Shown here one piece after another: positions 34,901 through 42,424 of a stretch of 64,000 nucleotides of DNA (its first letter is position 1; each line of letters begins with the position of its first letter). The translations under genes and the position numbers were made by a program. This stretch comes from an uncultured Clostridium sp. (GTDB lineage Bacteria; Bacillota_I; Bacilli_A; RF39; UBA660). The stretch is from positions 1-64,000 of the forward strand of contig CABUQZ010000006.1 of NCBI GenBank assembly GCA_902493795.1. Reading direction: 5' to 3'. Under the pieces are notes generated by a model, which saw only the letters and a program-made list of their open reading frames with translations, was not told where the DNA came from and did no database searches.

Positions 34901-35224
34901 CTACTCTACATCTAATCTTTCTTCAAGATTATCTATATCTTTAGAAATATCTTTATCTCTTTGTTCATAATTTGTTACTGTATCACTTAAAAATGTATGA
35001 TATTCCTTTAGTTTTTCAATATCTTTAGGTAATTTATCAATAATTTGTTTTAAATAACCATAAAACAATTCTTGATTATCACCCTTCCATGAATCACTAG
35101 AACCATCTATTTCTGTGCATTTCGTTTTTAATTCTTCATTTATGCTATTAAGTGAATTTATTTTATCATTTAATTTGCTAACAAGAGTTTTCATCTCATC
35201 AGTATTCATATACATACTATTCAT
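34901..35224 (-). CDS. Small WXG100-like helical protein
   Basis: 107 residues, two helices joined by a SWKGDN turn (WXG motif, near residue 46), no signal peptide. It overlaps the preceding small gene by 8 bases, so translation is probably coupled. WXG100-fold proteins are exported as dimers by EssC-type machinery or act as carriers for larger effectors. Here it precedes the peptidase-like effector. A later ATG (codon 4 or 6) is also possible. Confidence 0.7.
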   Translation of the reverse strand: MNSMYMNTDEMKTLVSKLNDKINSLNSINEELKTKCTEIDGSSDSWKGDNQELFYGYLKQIIDKLPKDIEKLKEYHTFLSDTVTNYEQRDKDISKDIDNLEERLDVE

Positions 35225-35525
35225 CTATCTCTTGCTCCTTTTTCATTATATCTCTTACCCATTTATTATCTTGTTCACTATATAGAGATGATAATTTTTT
35301 TAAAACTTCACCACTAACTAATAAATTTTCGTTTTCTTGTCTAGTAACTGTGACAAAATCACGCATATTACCAACATAAATTGAAGAATCTTCACTTTTC
35401 CAGTTTTCATCTATTTGAGAACATAATTCTAATATTTCAGAATATATATCATCAATTTCTTCGCTTTTATTTACAATAAAAACTCCAAGGTCTTTTAATT
35501 TTTCATAATCGACACTAAACTTCAT
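35217..35525 (-). CDS. Small WXG-like helical protein
   Basis: 102 residues, helical, with ENWKSEDSS at the turn (W-x-S rather than strict WXG). It is the first gene of the four-gene operon 35525-32625. AAGGTGATAGT is the ribosome site. Together with the overlapping next gene it resembles the pair of small helical partners encoded in front of LXG effectors in other Firmicutes. The dnaB gene is 60 bases upstream in the same direction. Confidence 0.65.
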   Translation of the reverse strand: MKFSVDYEKLKDLGVFIVNKSEEIDDIYSEILELCSQIDENWKSEDSSIYVGNMRDFVTVTRQENENLLVSGEVLKKLSSLYSEQDNKWVRDIMKKEQEIDE

Positions 35526-35551
35526 ACTATCACCTTACCATCCATATTAAA

Positions 35552-35579
35552 TATAGCAAAAAAATTTAAATTTTGCTAT
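35552..35579 (-). terminator. Candidate hairpin between dnaB and the WXG-like operon
   Basis: ATAGCAAAA and TTTTGCTAT pair across an AT loop. The T-tract after the stem is weak on the minus strand, so readthrough from dnaB into the WXG-like genes is possible. Confidence 0.4.
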
Positions 35580-35585
35580 TATTAC

Positions 35586-36878
35586 TTAAAAATCTTTTAA
35601 AATATTATCAAGTTCTTCTTTTTCTTCTGAAGATATTTCCTGCTTTTCTATATTTTTTTCAAACCATGAAGGAAGTTCTTCTTTAGAAGTCTTATTTGTT
35701 CTTACAGTATCTTTTTCAAGTCTTTTCTTTGTCTTTTTATGTTCTTTTTCAGCAACTCTCATCGCATCTTCAACAGTTTCAACGTTTAACCTACACCACT
35801 GAGATGCAACTGCTTCAACATAACTTCTTGTAAATTTATTATTGTTTACTTTTAATACGTAAGAGATTAGCACGTTAACTACTCCAGGTTTCATTTTCTG
35901 TTTAACCATCAAATCTTCTATTATTTGAAGTTCTCTTAAAGTTGGTTCTCCTGTTTTATACTTACTACGTAAATAATCATATGGAGTAAGATTTTCAAAT
36001 GTATAAATAATCTTAGCTCTATTTGATGTGTCTCCAGTTGGATTCTTTAAGTAATCAGGTTGCTTTGAATAAATCATCGTAGGAAGCTTACCAGCATTAT
36101 CAAATTGGTAAAAATCTCTTGCACTCTTAATAAGCTCATTTTTATCAATTAAACCTTTTTCATTTAAACTATTTCTAACAAGTCCTTGCATATTAAGGTC
36201 ATCAATATTGTAAGTAAATGCCAAAGCATTAATTAAATCTTTTGTATCGTCATTAAAACATTTATCGTTTACCAAGCTTTTTGGAATACTAGATATAAGT
36301 AAATCAAAATCTACTTTTTCATCTATATTGATTGATCCAATATTTTTCTTTATTACATTATCATTATCGATAAATATATTTCCACTAGTTACAGTAAATA
36401 CTGATGAAAAACTAGCAGTAATATCTTTATAATCTTTTAGATTAATTTTAGGTACTTTAAAATAATTAATAAGTTTATCAAACTCTTTTTTTCCTAAATT
36501 ATTATATAAAACAACACTTAACACTGGATGAGAGAAAAAATCACTTATAGATAAAGGAGAATACAAAACATAAACATAATTATTTACATTTTCTTCTTTT
36601 ACAAATGTCTTTAAAAGACCCACTGCTTCTAGTTTTTCTCTTGCAATAATTATATCTGTTAATTTAAGTTGCATTGTACTTACTAAATGATGATGAGTAA
36701 GCTCTGAACTCATAAACTCTCTTTTTTCTAAATCATCTGCAAGTGTAAAATAAAGACTAACAGCTGTGTGACCTATGATTGGTTGATAAAGCATCGTAAT
36801 CTTTTTTTTATCTTCAATTGATATAATTGTTTTATTTACAACTATATAAGTATCAGCAGGTAAAAGTTTACCATTCAT
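35586..36878 (-). CDS. dnaB: Replication initiation / membrane attachment protein DnaB (helicase-loading type)
   Basis: Firmicutes DnaB, which with DnaD and DnaI loads the replicative helicase at oriC and during restart. The N-terminal winged-helix (LPADTYIVVNKTIIS to LAVGLLK region, about 5-110) and the C-terminal DnaB_2/DnaD-like helical domain (about 295-370, TPYDYLRSKYKTGEPTLRELQIIEDLMVKQKMKPGVVNVLISYVL) are recognisable. It ends in a charged tail. There are 430 residues from the ATG at 36878, which has GGTGGTGAT. The frame extends to 36893 without a ribosome site. The usual partner dnaI is not adjacent. Confidence 0.85.
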   Translation of the reverse strand: MNGKLLPADTYIVVNKTIISIEDKKKITMLYQPIIGHTAVSLYFTLADDLEKREFMSSELTHHHLVSTMQLKLTDIIIAREKLEAVGLLKTFVKEENVNNYVYVLYSPLSISDFFSHPVLSVVLYNNLGKKEFDKLINYFKVPKINLKDYKDITASFSSVFTVTSGNIFIDNDNVIKKNIGSINIDEKVDFDLLISSIPKSLVNDKCFNDDTKDLINALAFTYNIDDLNMQGLVRNSLNEKGLIDKNELIKSARDFYQFDNAGKLPTMIYSKQPDYLKNPTGDTSNRAKIIYTFENLTPYDYLRSKYKTGEPTLRELQIIEDLMVKQKMKPGVVNVLISYVLKVNNNKFTRSYVEAVASQWCRLNVETVEDAMRVAEKEHKKTKKRLEKDTVRTNKTSKEELPSWFEKNIEKQEISSEEKEELDNILKDF

Positions 36879-36939
36879 AAAATCACCACCCATAAAAGGA
36901 TTATATCACAATTAAAAGAAGAAAAAATAAGAAATTAAA

Positions 36940-37548
36940 TTACTTTAATCTCTTATCAGCATTTTCTATATATTTATCACATTTTTTTAGAAAATCTCTT
37001 AAAAATTCACTAGTTATGTTGTATTGTTCCTCAATTGGAGTATTAATATCAAAAACAGAAACTAGCTCGACTCCATTCATAAGATCGGTCATTTCTCTTT
37101 CCCAAACATTAACTGCTACTGAATCAATATGCTCTTTTGTATACCATGATAACTGAAATTCAGAAGTTATTAAATCTTCGTCTTTAAACACGTTCTTCTT
37201 AAAAACATCTTTTTCTTTTTTAGAATGCATAATTGTCGTAATATACCCCATTCTATCAAAAGAATAATCAAGTTCCTCAAGATATTCTATTATACTAATT
37301 ATATCGTCATATAATTTTTCGTGATTCTTACTTTTATAAATTATATTAATGTCAGTTATACTAACTGTTAATTCAATTATTCCTTGATTAAAAATAACTA
37401 ATGGTTGTGAAGGATCTTTAGGATTAAAAGGAATAACAGTAGGCGCCCCTAAAAAGTTATATTTACTACTTAATTTAAGTGCTAATTCTGGTCCATTAAC
37501 CATTGTACCCTTTCTAAAAAATAAAACTATTTGTTTTTCTTCATTCAT
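36940..37548 (-). CDS. Unknown soluble protein upstream of dnaB
   Basis: 202 residues, no membrane segment, mixed alpha/beta. It starts MNEEKQIVLFFRKGTMVNGPEL after GGTGATATT. The middle contains beta strands (IIELTVSITDINIIYKS) and the C-terminus a helix rich in Lys and Asp. I recognise no family. It is 61 bases upstream of dnaB and probably co-transcribed with it, which hints at a lineage-specific replication-related or unrelated housekeeping role, not demonstrated. Confidence 0.5.
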   Translation of the reverse strand: MNEEKQIVLFFRKGTMVNGPELALKLSSKYNFLGAPTVIPFNPKDPSQPLVIFNQGIIELTVSITDINIIYKSKNHEKLYDDIISIIEYLEELDYSFDRMGYITTIMHSKKEKDVFKKNVFKDEDLITSEFQLSWYTKEHIDSVAVNVWEREMTDLMNGVELVSVFDINTPIEEQYNITSEFLRDFLKKCDKYIENADKRLK

Positions 37549-37591
37549 AATATCACCATCTAAATAATAACATATTTTTTATCTAAAATAA

Positions 37592-37614
37592 AACTAATAG
37601 ATAAACTATTAGTT
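37592..37614 (-). terminator. Terminator of the nrd operon
   Basis: AACTAATAG-ATAAA-CTATTAGTT, a perfect 9-bp stem overlapping the nrdG stop, followed by TTATTTTA on the minus strand. Confidence 0.65.
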
Positions 37615-38161
37615 ATATGTATACTTCTTGTTTCTTTTTTTCTTTTTTCTTTTCTTCTTTTTCGTATAAAACTACTTTAGACTTCTCTAGCGACTTAGAT
37701 ACATCGATAAGTCTTTGGTTTTTTGAACCTCTAAACTTTACATCGTAGCTTTTTAGTTTTAGGATAAATGGCCCATCTACAAGAACATCTATTTCTTTTA
37801 AGAAATCCATAATACTAGGGTTTTCTTTAGCTTTTTTTAGTAGTTGTTCATAAGTATATCCAGTATAGCACCATACGTTTAATTTAACGCTATGTATGTA
37901 TCTTGCAAGTTCAGCACATGCTTCAGGTTGTTCAAATGGGTCTCCCCCAGAAAACGTAACACCTACTTCGTCATCTAAAGAATTGATTTCTTTTTTTAAT
38001 TCTTCAACGTCACAAGAAAAACCACCATCATAGTCCCAAGTTTCAGGATTTTGACAACTCGGGCAATGATGAGGACAACCTTGTGTCCAAATAACTGCCC
38101 TAATGCCTTCTCCATCTACTATACTATTTTTTAATATTTTACTAGCTAATCGTATCAACAT
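37613..38161 (-). CDS. nrdG: Anaerobic ribonucleoside-triphosphate reductase activating protein (radical SAM)
   Basis: 182 residues. The radical SAM cluster motif is at residues 29-36 (CPHHCPSC, CxxxCxxC), followed by FSGGDPFEQP (the SAM-binding GGxP-like motif) and WCYTGYTYEQL. NrdG uses a [4Fe-4S] cluster and S-adenosylmethionine to generate the glycyl radical in NrdD. The ATG begins two bases after the stop of the 57-residue glycyl-segment gene and lacks its own clear ribosome site, so it is probably translated by coupling. The C-terminus is very Lys/Glu-rich. Confidence 0.93.
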   Translation of the reverse strand: MLIRLASKILKNSIVDGEGIRAVIWTQGCPHHCPSCQNPETWDYDGGFSCDVEELKKEINSLDDEVGVTFSGGDPFEQPEACAELARYIHSVKLNVWCYTGYTYEQLLKKAKENPSIMDFLKEIDVLVDGPFILKLKSYDVKFRGSKNQRLIDVSKSLEKSKVVLYEKEEKKKEKKKQEVYI

Positions 38162-38163
38162 AA

Positions 38164-38337
38164 TTAAAATGAATGTTTAACTCTATCGTGTTCTTCAGCA
38201 CGTTTAGCATCGTTAAATCTGTCTACAGTTCCAACAAGATATCCAGTAATTCTTCTAATTCTTTCAAATCCAACTCCTTCTCCTGTTGTCTTCTTTTCCT
38301 TTGTTTGTACTACTTCTACTTCTACTTCTTTTTTCAT
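38164..38337 (-). CDS. Stand-alone glycyl-radical segment of class III ribonucleotide reductase
   Basis: A 57-residue gene, too short for the usual cut-off. AAGGAGAGGTAAAATT precedes its ATG. Residues 1-20 are Lys/Glu/Val-rich. The rest, starting FERIRRITGYLVGTVDRFNDA and ending RVKHSF, looks like the C-terminal glycyl-radical loop of NrdD proteins (R-x-x-G-Y, Gly32 as the radical site). The 771-residue NrdD next to it ends before such a motif. The gene sits between nrdD and nrdG, so it should supply the radical Gly in trans, as the GrcA/YfiD spare part does for pyruvate formate-lyase. The trans arrangement is inference. Confidence 0.7.
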   Translation of the reverse strand: MKKEVEVEVVQTKEKKTTGEGVGFERIRRITGYLVGTVDRFNDAKRAEEHDRVKHSF

Positions 38338-38355
38338 AATTTTACCTCTCCTTTT

Positions 38356-40671
38356 CTATCTTCCACAATCACAATCAAGTGATGTTATTCTCTCTAAGCT
38401 TACGCCTTCGCCTTCACGACGACCACATTTTGGACATACGTCCTTAATAATTCCAATATATCCACATACTGGATCTCTATCAACTGGATGGTTAATTGCA
38501 CCATATCCAATTCCAGCTTCTTTCATAATTCTTACAACTTTTTCAAATGCTTCAACATTTTCTGAAGGATCACCATCAAGCTCAATATATGAAATATGTC
38601 CAGCATTTGTAAGTGCATGATATGGAGCTTCCAACTCGATTTTCTTCTTAATTGTAATATTGTAATAAACTGGTACATGGAATGAATTTGTATAGTAACT
38701 TCTATCTGTTACTCCTTTAATTTTTCCATATATAGCTTTATCTATATTTACAAATCTTCCAGAAAGTCCTTCAGCTGGAGTAGCAAGACAAGTAAAGTTC
38801 AAGTTATACTTTTCACTATATTCATCGCATCTTTGTCTTATTCTTCCAATTATTTTTAATCCTAGTTTTTGAGCTTCAGCACTTTCACCATGATGCTCAC
38901 CAGTTAAAGCTTTTAAGCATTCAGCAAGTCCAATAAATCCAATACTTAAAGTACCATGTTTTAATACTTTTCTTAATCTATCTCCATTTTTTAACTTCTC
39001 ACTATCTAGCCATACACCTTGACCTAATAAGAATGGGAAGTTATAAACTCTTTTATTACATTGAACTTCAAATCTTTCAAGTAACTGATCTTTAATAAGT
39101 TCTATTAATTCATCAAGTTCTTCAAAGAATCCTTTCATATCAGCTTTATCTCTTTGTTTAGTAGCAATACCATGCTTTAATCCAAGTCTAGGTAAGTTGA
39201 TTGATGTAAATGATAAATTTCCACGTCCTGGAGTTATACATCTATCTGGATCTACAACATTACCTATAACTCTTGTTCTACATCCCATATAACCAACTTC
39301 TGTTCTATAGTCACCTGGTTTATAGTATTGTAAGTTAAAAGGTGAATCTATAAATGAGAAATTAGGGAATAATCTTTTTGCAGATACTCTACAAGATAAT
39401 TTAAACAAATCATAGTTAGGATCTTCTTTGTTATAGTTAACTCCTTCTTTTACCTTAAATATAGATATTGGAAATATTGGAGTTTCAGAGTGCCCTAACC
39501 CTGCTTCTACTGCAAGTAAATAGTTTTCTATTACCATTCTTCCTTCAGGACTAGTGTCAGTACCAAAGTTAATTGAACTAAATGGTACTTGTGCTCCTGC
39601 TCTACTATGCATTGTATTTAAATTATGTACAAAAGCTTCCATTGCTTGGTAAGTAATTCTATTAGTCTTTTTATAAGCCTTTTCTAAAGCCATTTCGAAT
39701 AATCTTTCAAGATTTTCATTTTCTTTTATAAATTTTTCAAAGTATTCTTTTTCTACTTTAATTGTATCAACCTTATCAATTTCTTTAACTAAAGTATTCA
39801 TATTGATAAATGTATCAAACCCTGCATAATCAAGTAAATCTGAAAGTGTTTGTTTTAATTGTTTTTTATATGTTAGTAATACTCCAGGAGCTAGATAATA
39901 ATCAAATGCTGGAATACTTTGTCCTCCATGTTGATCATTTTGGTTAGATTGTATTGCAATAGCTGCTAAAGCTGAATAACTCATTATATCTTTAGGACTT
40001 CTTAAATGTCCATGTCCTGTTGAAAATCCATTTTTAAATAGTTTATCTAAATCTATTTGCATACAAGTAGTTGTACCCATAGGCATAAAATCCAAATCAT
40101 GAATATGAATATCACCATCATCATGAGCATCTGCAAATTTCTTTTTCATTAAGTAAGATTTAGCAAATTCTTTTGATACAGTAGAACCATATTGAAGCAT
40201 AGTTCCCATTGCTGTATCACCATCAACATTAGCATTTTCTCTTTTAGTATCATCTTCGTGTGCACTTTTAAGTCCTAATCCTTCAAGAGTTTTCAAAAAT
40301 TTATGCATTCTTTTATCATCGAAGAACATTTCTCTTGATTGAGCACGACGTTCACGATACTCTTTAAATGACTTAGAAACTTCAGGATATCCTTTCTTAG
40401 TAAGTTCATCTTCAATCATATCTTGAATATCTTCAATCTTAATCTTTTCTTCATCTTTATATTCTTTAACAATTCTATTAATTACTGCTTGATAAACTTT
40501 TTGCATATCTTTTTCAGAATACTCTTTTAAGTTTTCTTGCTCTTCTTCTGGAAGAGTAACATTATCAAATCCTTTTTTAATTGCAAGAGCAACTTTAGCC
40601 CCATCAAAGTCAACCTTTTTTCCGCTTCTTTTTACTACTTTTAAATTTTCCAAAACTTCTTCTTTATCCAT
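38356..40671 (-). CDS. nrdD: Anaerobic ribonucleoside-triphosphate reductase large chain (without C-terminal RxxGY)
   Basis: Class III reductase that makes deoxyribonucleotides without oxygen. The N-terminal ATP-cone (about 10-100, VVKRSGKKVDFDGAKVALAIKKG) is the allosteric site. The barrel follows (HIHDLDFMP, NDQHGGQSIPAFD, FGTDTSPEGR, VIGNVVDPDRCITPGRGNLSF). The C-terminal zinc region (DPVCGYIG, then CPKCGRREGEG) is present, but the chain stops with LERITSLDCDCGR and has no RxxGY glycyl motif. That motif is instead in the next gene (38164). There are 771 residues. A promoter (TTGACT-16-TAAAAT) lies at 40708-40735. Confidence 0.93.
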   Translation of the reverse strand: MDKEEVLENLKVVKRSGKKVDFDGAKVALAIKKGFDNVTLPEEEQENLKEYSEKDMQKVYQAVINRIVKEYKDEEKIKIEDIQDMIEDELTKKGYPEVSKSFKEYRERRAQSREMFFDDKRMHKFLKTLEGLGLKSAHEDDTKRENANVDGDTAMGTMLQYGSTVSKEFAKSYLMKKKFADAHDDGDIHIHDLDFMPMGTTTCMQIDLDKLFKNGFSTGHGHLRSPKDIMSYSALAAIAIQSNQNDQHGGQSIPAFDYYLAPGVLLTYKKQLKQTLSDLLDYAGFDTFINMNTLVKEIDKVDTIKVEKEYFEKFIKENENLERLFEMALEKAYKKTNRITYQAMEAFVHNLNTMHSRAGAQVPFSSINFGTDTSPEGRMVIENYLLAVEAGLGHSETPIFPISIFKVKEGVNYNKEDPNYDLFKLSCRVSAKRLFPNFSFIDSPFNLQYYKPGDYRTEVGYMGCRTRVIGNVVDPDRCITPGRGNLSFTSINLPRLGLKHGIATKQRDKADMKGFFEELDELIELIKDQLLERFEVQCNKRVYNFPFLLGQGVWLDSEKLKNGDRLRKVLKHGTLSIGFIGLAECLKALTGEHHGESAEAQKLGLKIIGRIRQRCDEYSEKYNLNFTCLATPAEGLSGRFVNIDKAIYGKIKGVTDRSYYTNSFHVPVYYNITIKKKIELEAPYHALTNAGHISYIELDGDPSENVEAFEKVVRIMKEAGIGYGAINHPVDRDPVCGYIGIIKDVCPKCGRREGEGVSLERITSLDCDCGR

Positions 40672-40707
40672 ACCATTACCTCTTCTTTTTCGGTCTTCTA
40701 TAACTCA

Positions 40708-40735
40708 ATTTTATAATAACATTTTAATAAGTCAA
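40708..40735 (-). promoter_or_regulatory. Promoter of the nrdD operon
   Basis: TTGACT (40730-40735), 16 bases, TAAAAT (40708-40713) on the minus strand, about 37 bases before the nrdD ATG. Confidence 0.65.
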
Positions 40736-40982
40736 TTCCCTTTTTTTAAGTTTTTTACAAAACCCTTATAAAATAAGAAAATTATTTTTTTAAGAAAAAG
40801 TGTAAACCGTTTTTTTTGATTTTTTTCAAAAAAATAAAATAACCAATTTTGATTTTTCTCTTATTTTTCAAGGATTTTATAAAATTATCAAAAAATATTT
40901 TTTCTAAAAAATTCAATTTTTTGATTTTTTGATTTTTTGATTTTTTTGATTTTTTTCTCTTTTTTTCTAGATATTACAAGCA

Positions 40983-41022
40983 AAAAAAGAGAACATTACC
41001 AATCTGTAAAGTCCTCTTTTTT
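40983..41022 (-). terminator. Strong terminator after the GT2-ATPase-MscS-pilin operon
   Basis: AAAAAAGAGGAC pairs with GTTCTCTTTTTT (one G-U pair), and an inner TTAC/GTAA extends the stem. It is followed by a run of seven Ts in total on the minus strand. Confidence 0.8.
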
Positions 41023-41063
41023 GTTCGTTTAATTATGTAAAAAAATTTATACACTTTTAGACA

Positions 41064-41606
41064 TTATTTTTGTAATAAAATATACTTAGGGTCAACCTTC
41101 TTAACAGTGTAAGTATCTTCTCCAACAGTTACATTTAACCCTACGTGAGCACCTCTTGTGTTGATTATATTTCCTACAACTTTATCATGCTCTACTACAG
41201 AATCTTCATCTAATAAAGAATATTCTGTGTTATAAATTGCATTACCACTATTTTCTACTAAAGTAACATAATATTTATACTGGTGTTTATTATTTACTAT
41301 TGCAACATAACAGTTATCCAAAACTAATTCACCATATACTGTATTGTAATCATCATTTTGATCTACTCCAGTAAGATTATCAACTCTTATAATAAGAGCT
41401 TCATTATTCTTTGGTTCTACTGGAAGTTTATCTGATGTTCTCATAGCAGAAGCAGAATCAGCATAATTTCTTGCCATATTTACAAATGCAGCCTTTCTAG
41501 AGCTTCCTACAGAACTAGAAATAGAAACAATACCAATAGTAGCAACTATACCAATAATTATAATTACAGCTAACAGTTCAATTAAAGAAAAACCTTTCTT
41601 ATTCAT
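41064..41606 (-). CDS. Prepilin-like protein with N-terminal methylation motif
   Basis: 180 residues starting MNKKGFSLIELLAVIIIIGIVATIGIVSIS: the GFSLIE prepilin cleavage/methylation motif with Glu at position +5 and a long hydrophobic helix. The remainder is a small globular domain with a few Cys. It is the last gene of a tight operon (8-base gap to mscS), followed by a strong terminator. AGGAGGTTAT precedes the ATG. No pilus ATPase, platform protein or prepilin peptidase gene is in the window, so its assembly system must be elsewhere, or it functions as a surface anchor. Confidence 0.8.
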   Translation of the reverse strand: MNKKGFSLIELLAVIIIIGIVATIGIVSISSSVGSSRKAAFVNMARNYADSASAMRTSDKLPVEPKNNEALIIRVDNLTGVDQNDDYNTVYGELVLDNCYVAIVNNKHQYKYYVTLVENSGNAIYNTEYSLLDEDSVVEHDKVVGNIINTRGAHVGLNVTVGEDTYTVKKVDPKYILLQK

Positions 41607-41614
41607 ATAACCTC

Positions 41615-42418
41615 CTATTTATCCATATGTACATCAAGTTGTGGATAAGGTATTTCAATCTTATTTTTATCAAATGCAATTTTAACATTTTCTAGCATAT
41701 TAAATTTTACATTCCAGTAATCTTCATTTTTTACCCAAACACGTGTTGAAAATACTAAAGAGCTATCAGCATGAGAAGTAAGTCTTACAAAAATATCTTC
41801 ATTTTTTAATACTTTCTCTTCACTATTAATAACTTCCAAAATAACTTTCTTTACCTTATCAACATCACTATTATAACTTACAGAAAAATCAATATCTAGT
41901 CTTCTCTTCTCGAAATGCGAATAGTTTACAATAGCACTATTTGCTAAATTTCCATTAGGAAGAACAATACTTTTATTATCAGGTGTAATTAAAGTTGTAT
42001 AAAAAATACTAATCTCACTTACAGTACCACTATCTACATGAGTATCAACATAATCACCAACTTTAAATGGTTTGAATATAAGAATCATTAATCCCCCAAC
42101 CATATTTGTAAGACCACCTTGTAAAGCAAGTCCAACTGCTAAAGAAGCAGTTCCAAATAAAGTTATCAAAGATGTCATAGGAATTCCCAAATAAGCAAGA
42201 CCTGTAATAAGAACTAAACACTTTAAAAGAATGTTAATAAAACTAACTATAAAAGTTTGAACACTCTTTTCAAGCTTATTAAACCCTTTTCCCTTATTTA
42301 TAAGTTTAATTAATATTTTAACTATTCTAAATCCAATTATAAGAATTAATAAAAATACAATAAGTTTAAGCCCCAAATCAACGCTTCCATTTAATAACTT
42401 ATCTAAAACTTTATCCAT
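41615..42418 (-). CDS. mscS: Small-conductance mechanosensitive channel, MscS family
   Basis: 267 residues: three membrane helices (about 15-33, 55-78 and 85-112), then the MscS core: LFGTASLAVGLALQGGLTNMVGGLMILIFKPFKVGDYV with the Gly/Ala-rich pore helix, and the beta domain (TLITPDNKSIVLPNGNL). It opens under membrane tension to relieve osmotic downshock. It is six bases downstream of the calcium-ATPase gene and eight bases before the pilin-like gene, in one operon. GGAGATAGTAGT precedes the ATG. Confidence 0.93.
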   Translation of the reverse strand: MDKVLDKLLNGSVDLGLKLIVFLLILIIGFRIVKILIKLINKGKGFNKLEKSVQTFIVSFINILLKCLVLITGLAYLGIPMTSLITLFGTASLAVGLALQGGLTNMVGGLMILIFKPFKVGDYVDTHVDSGTVSEISIFYTTLITPDNKSIVLPNGNLANSAIVNYSHFEKRRLDIDFSVSYNSDVDKVKKVILEVINSEEKVLKNEDIFVRLTSHADSSLVFSTRVWVKNEDYWNVKFNMLENVKIAFDKNKIEIPYPQLDVHMDK

Positions 42419-42424
42419 ATACTA

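Larger units (their letters stand above)
40672..41063. other. Intergenic region with nrdD promoter, A-tract block and pilin terminator
   Basis: From left to right: the nrdD promoter (40708-40735), about 190 bp of extreme AT content with five successive TTTTTTGA-type units (40917-40958), and the strong terminator of the 46603-41064 operon. No ORF, RNA gene or clear NrdR box is seen. Confidence 0.5.

Noticed and set aside
38164..40671. The missing glycyl motif of NrdD being due to a frameshift
   Set aside because: The small gene has its own strong ribosome site 8-9 bases before ATG, and nrdD ends in a coherent Cys-rich tail, so two genes are more likely. An assembly check is still noted in the finding.
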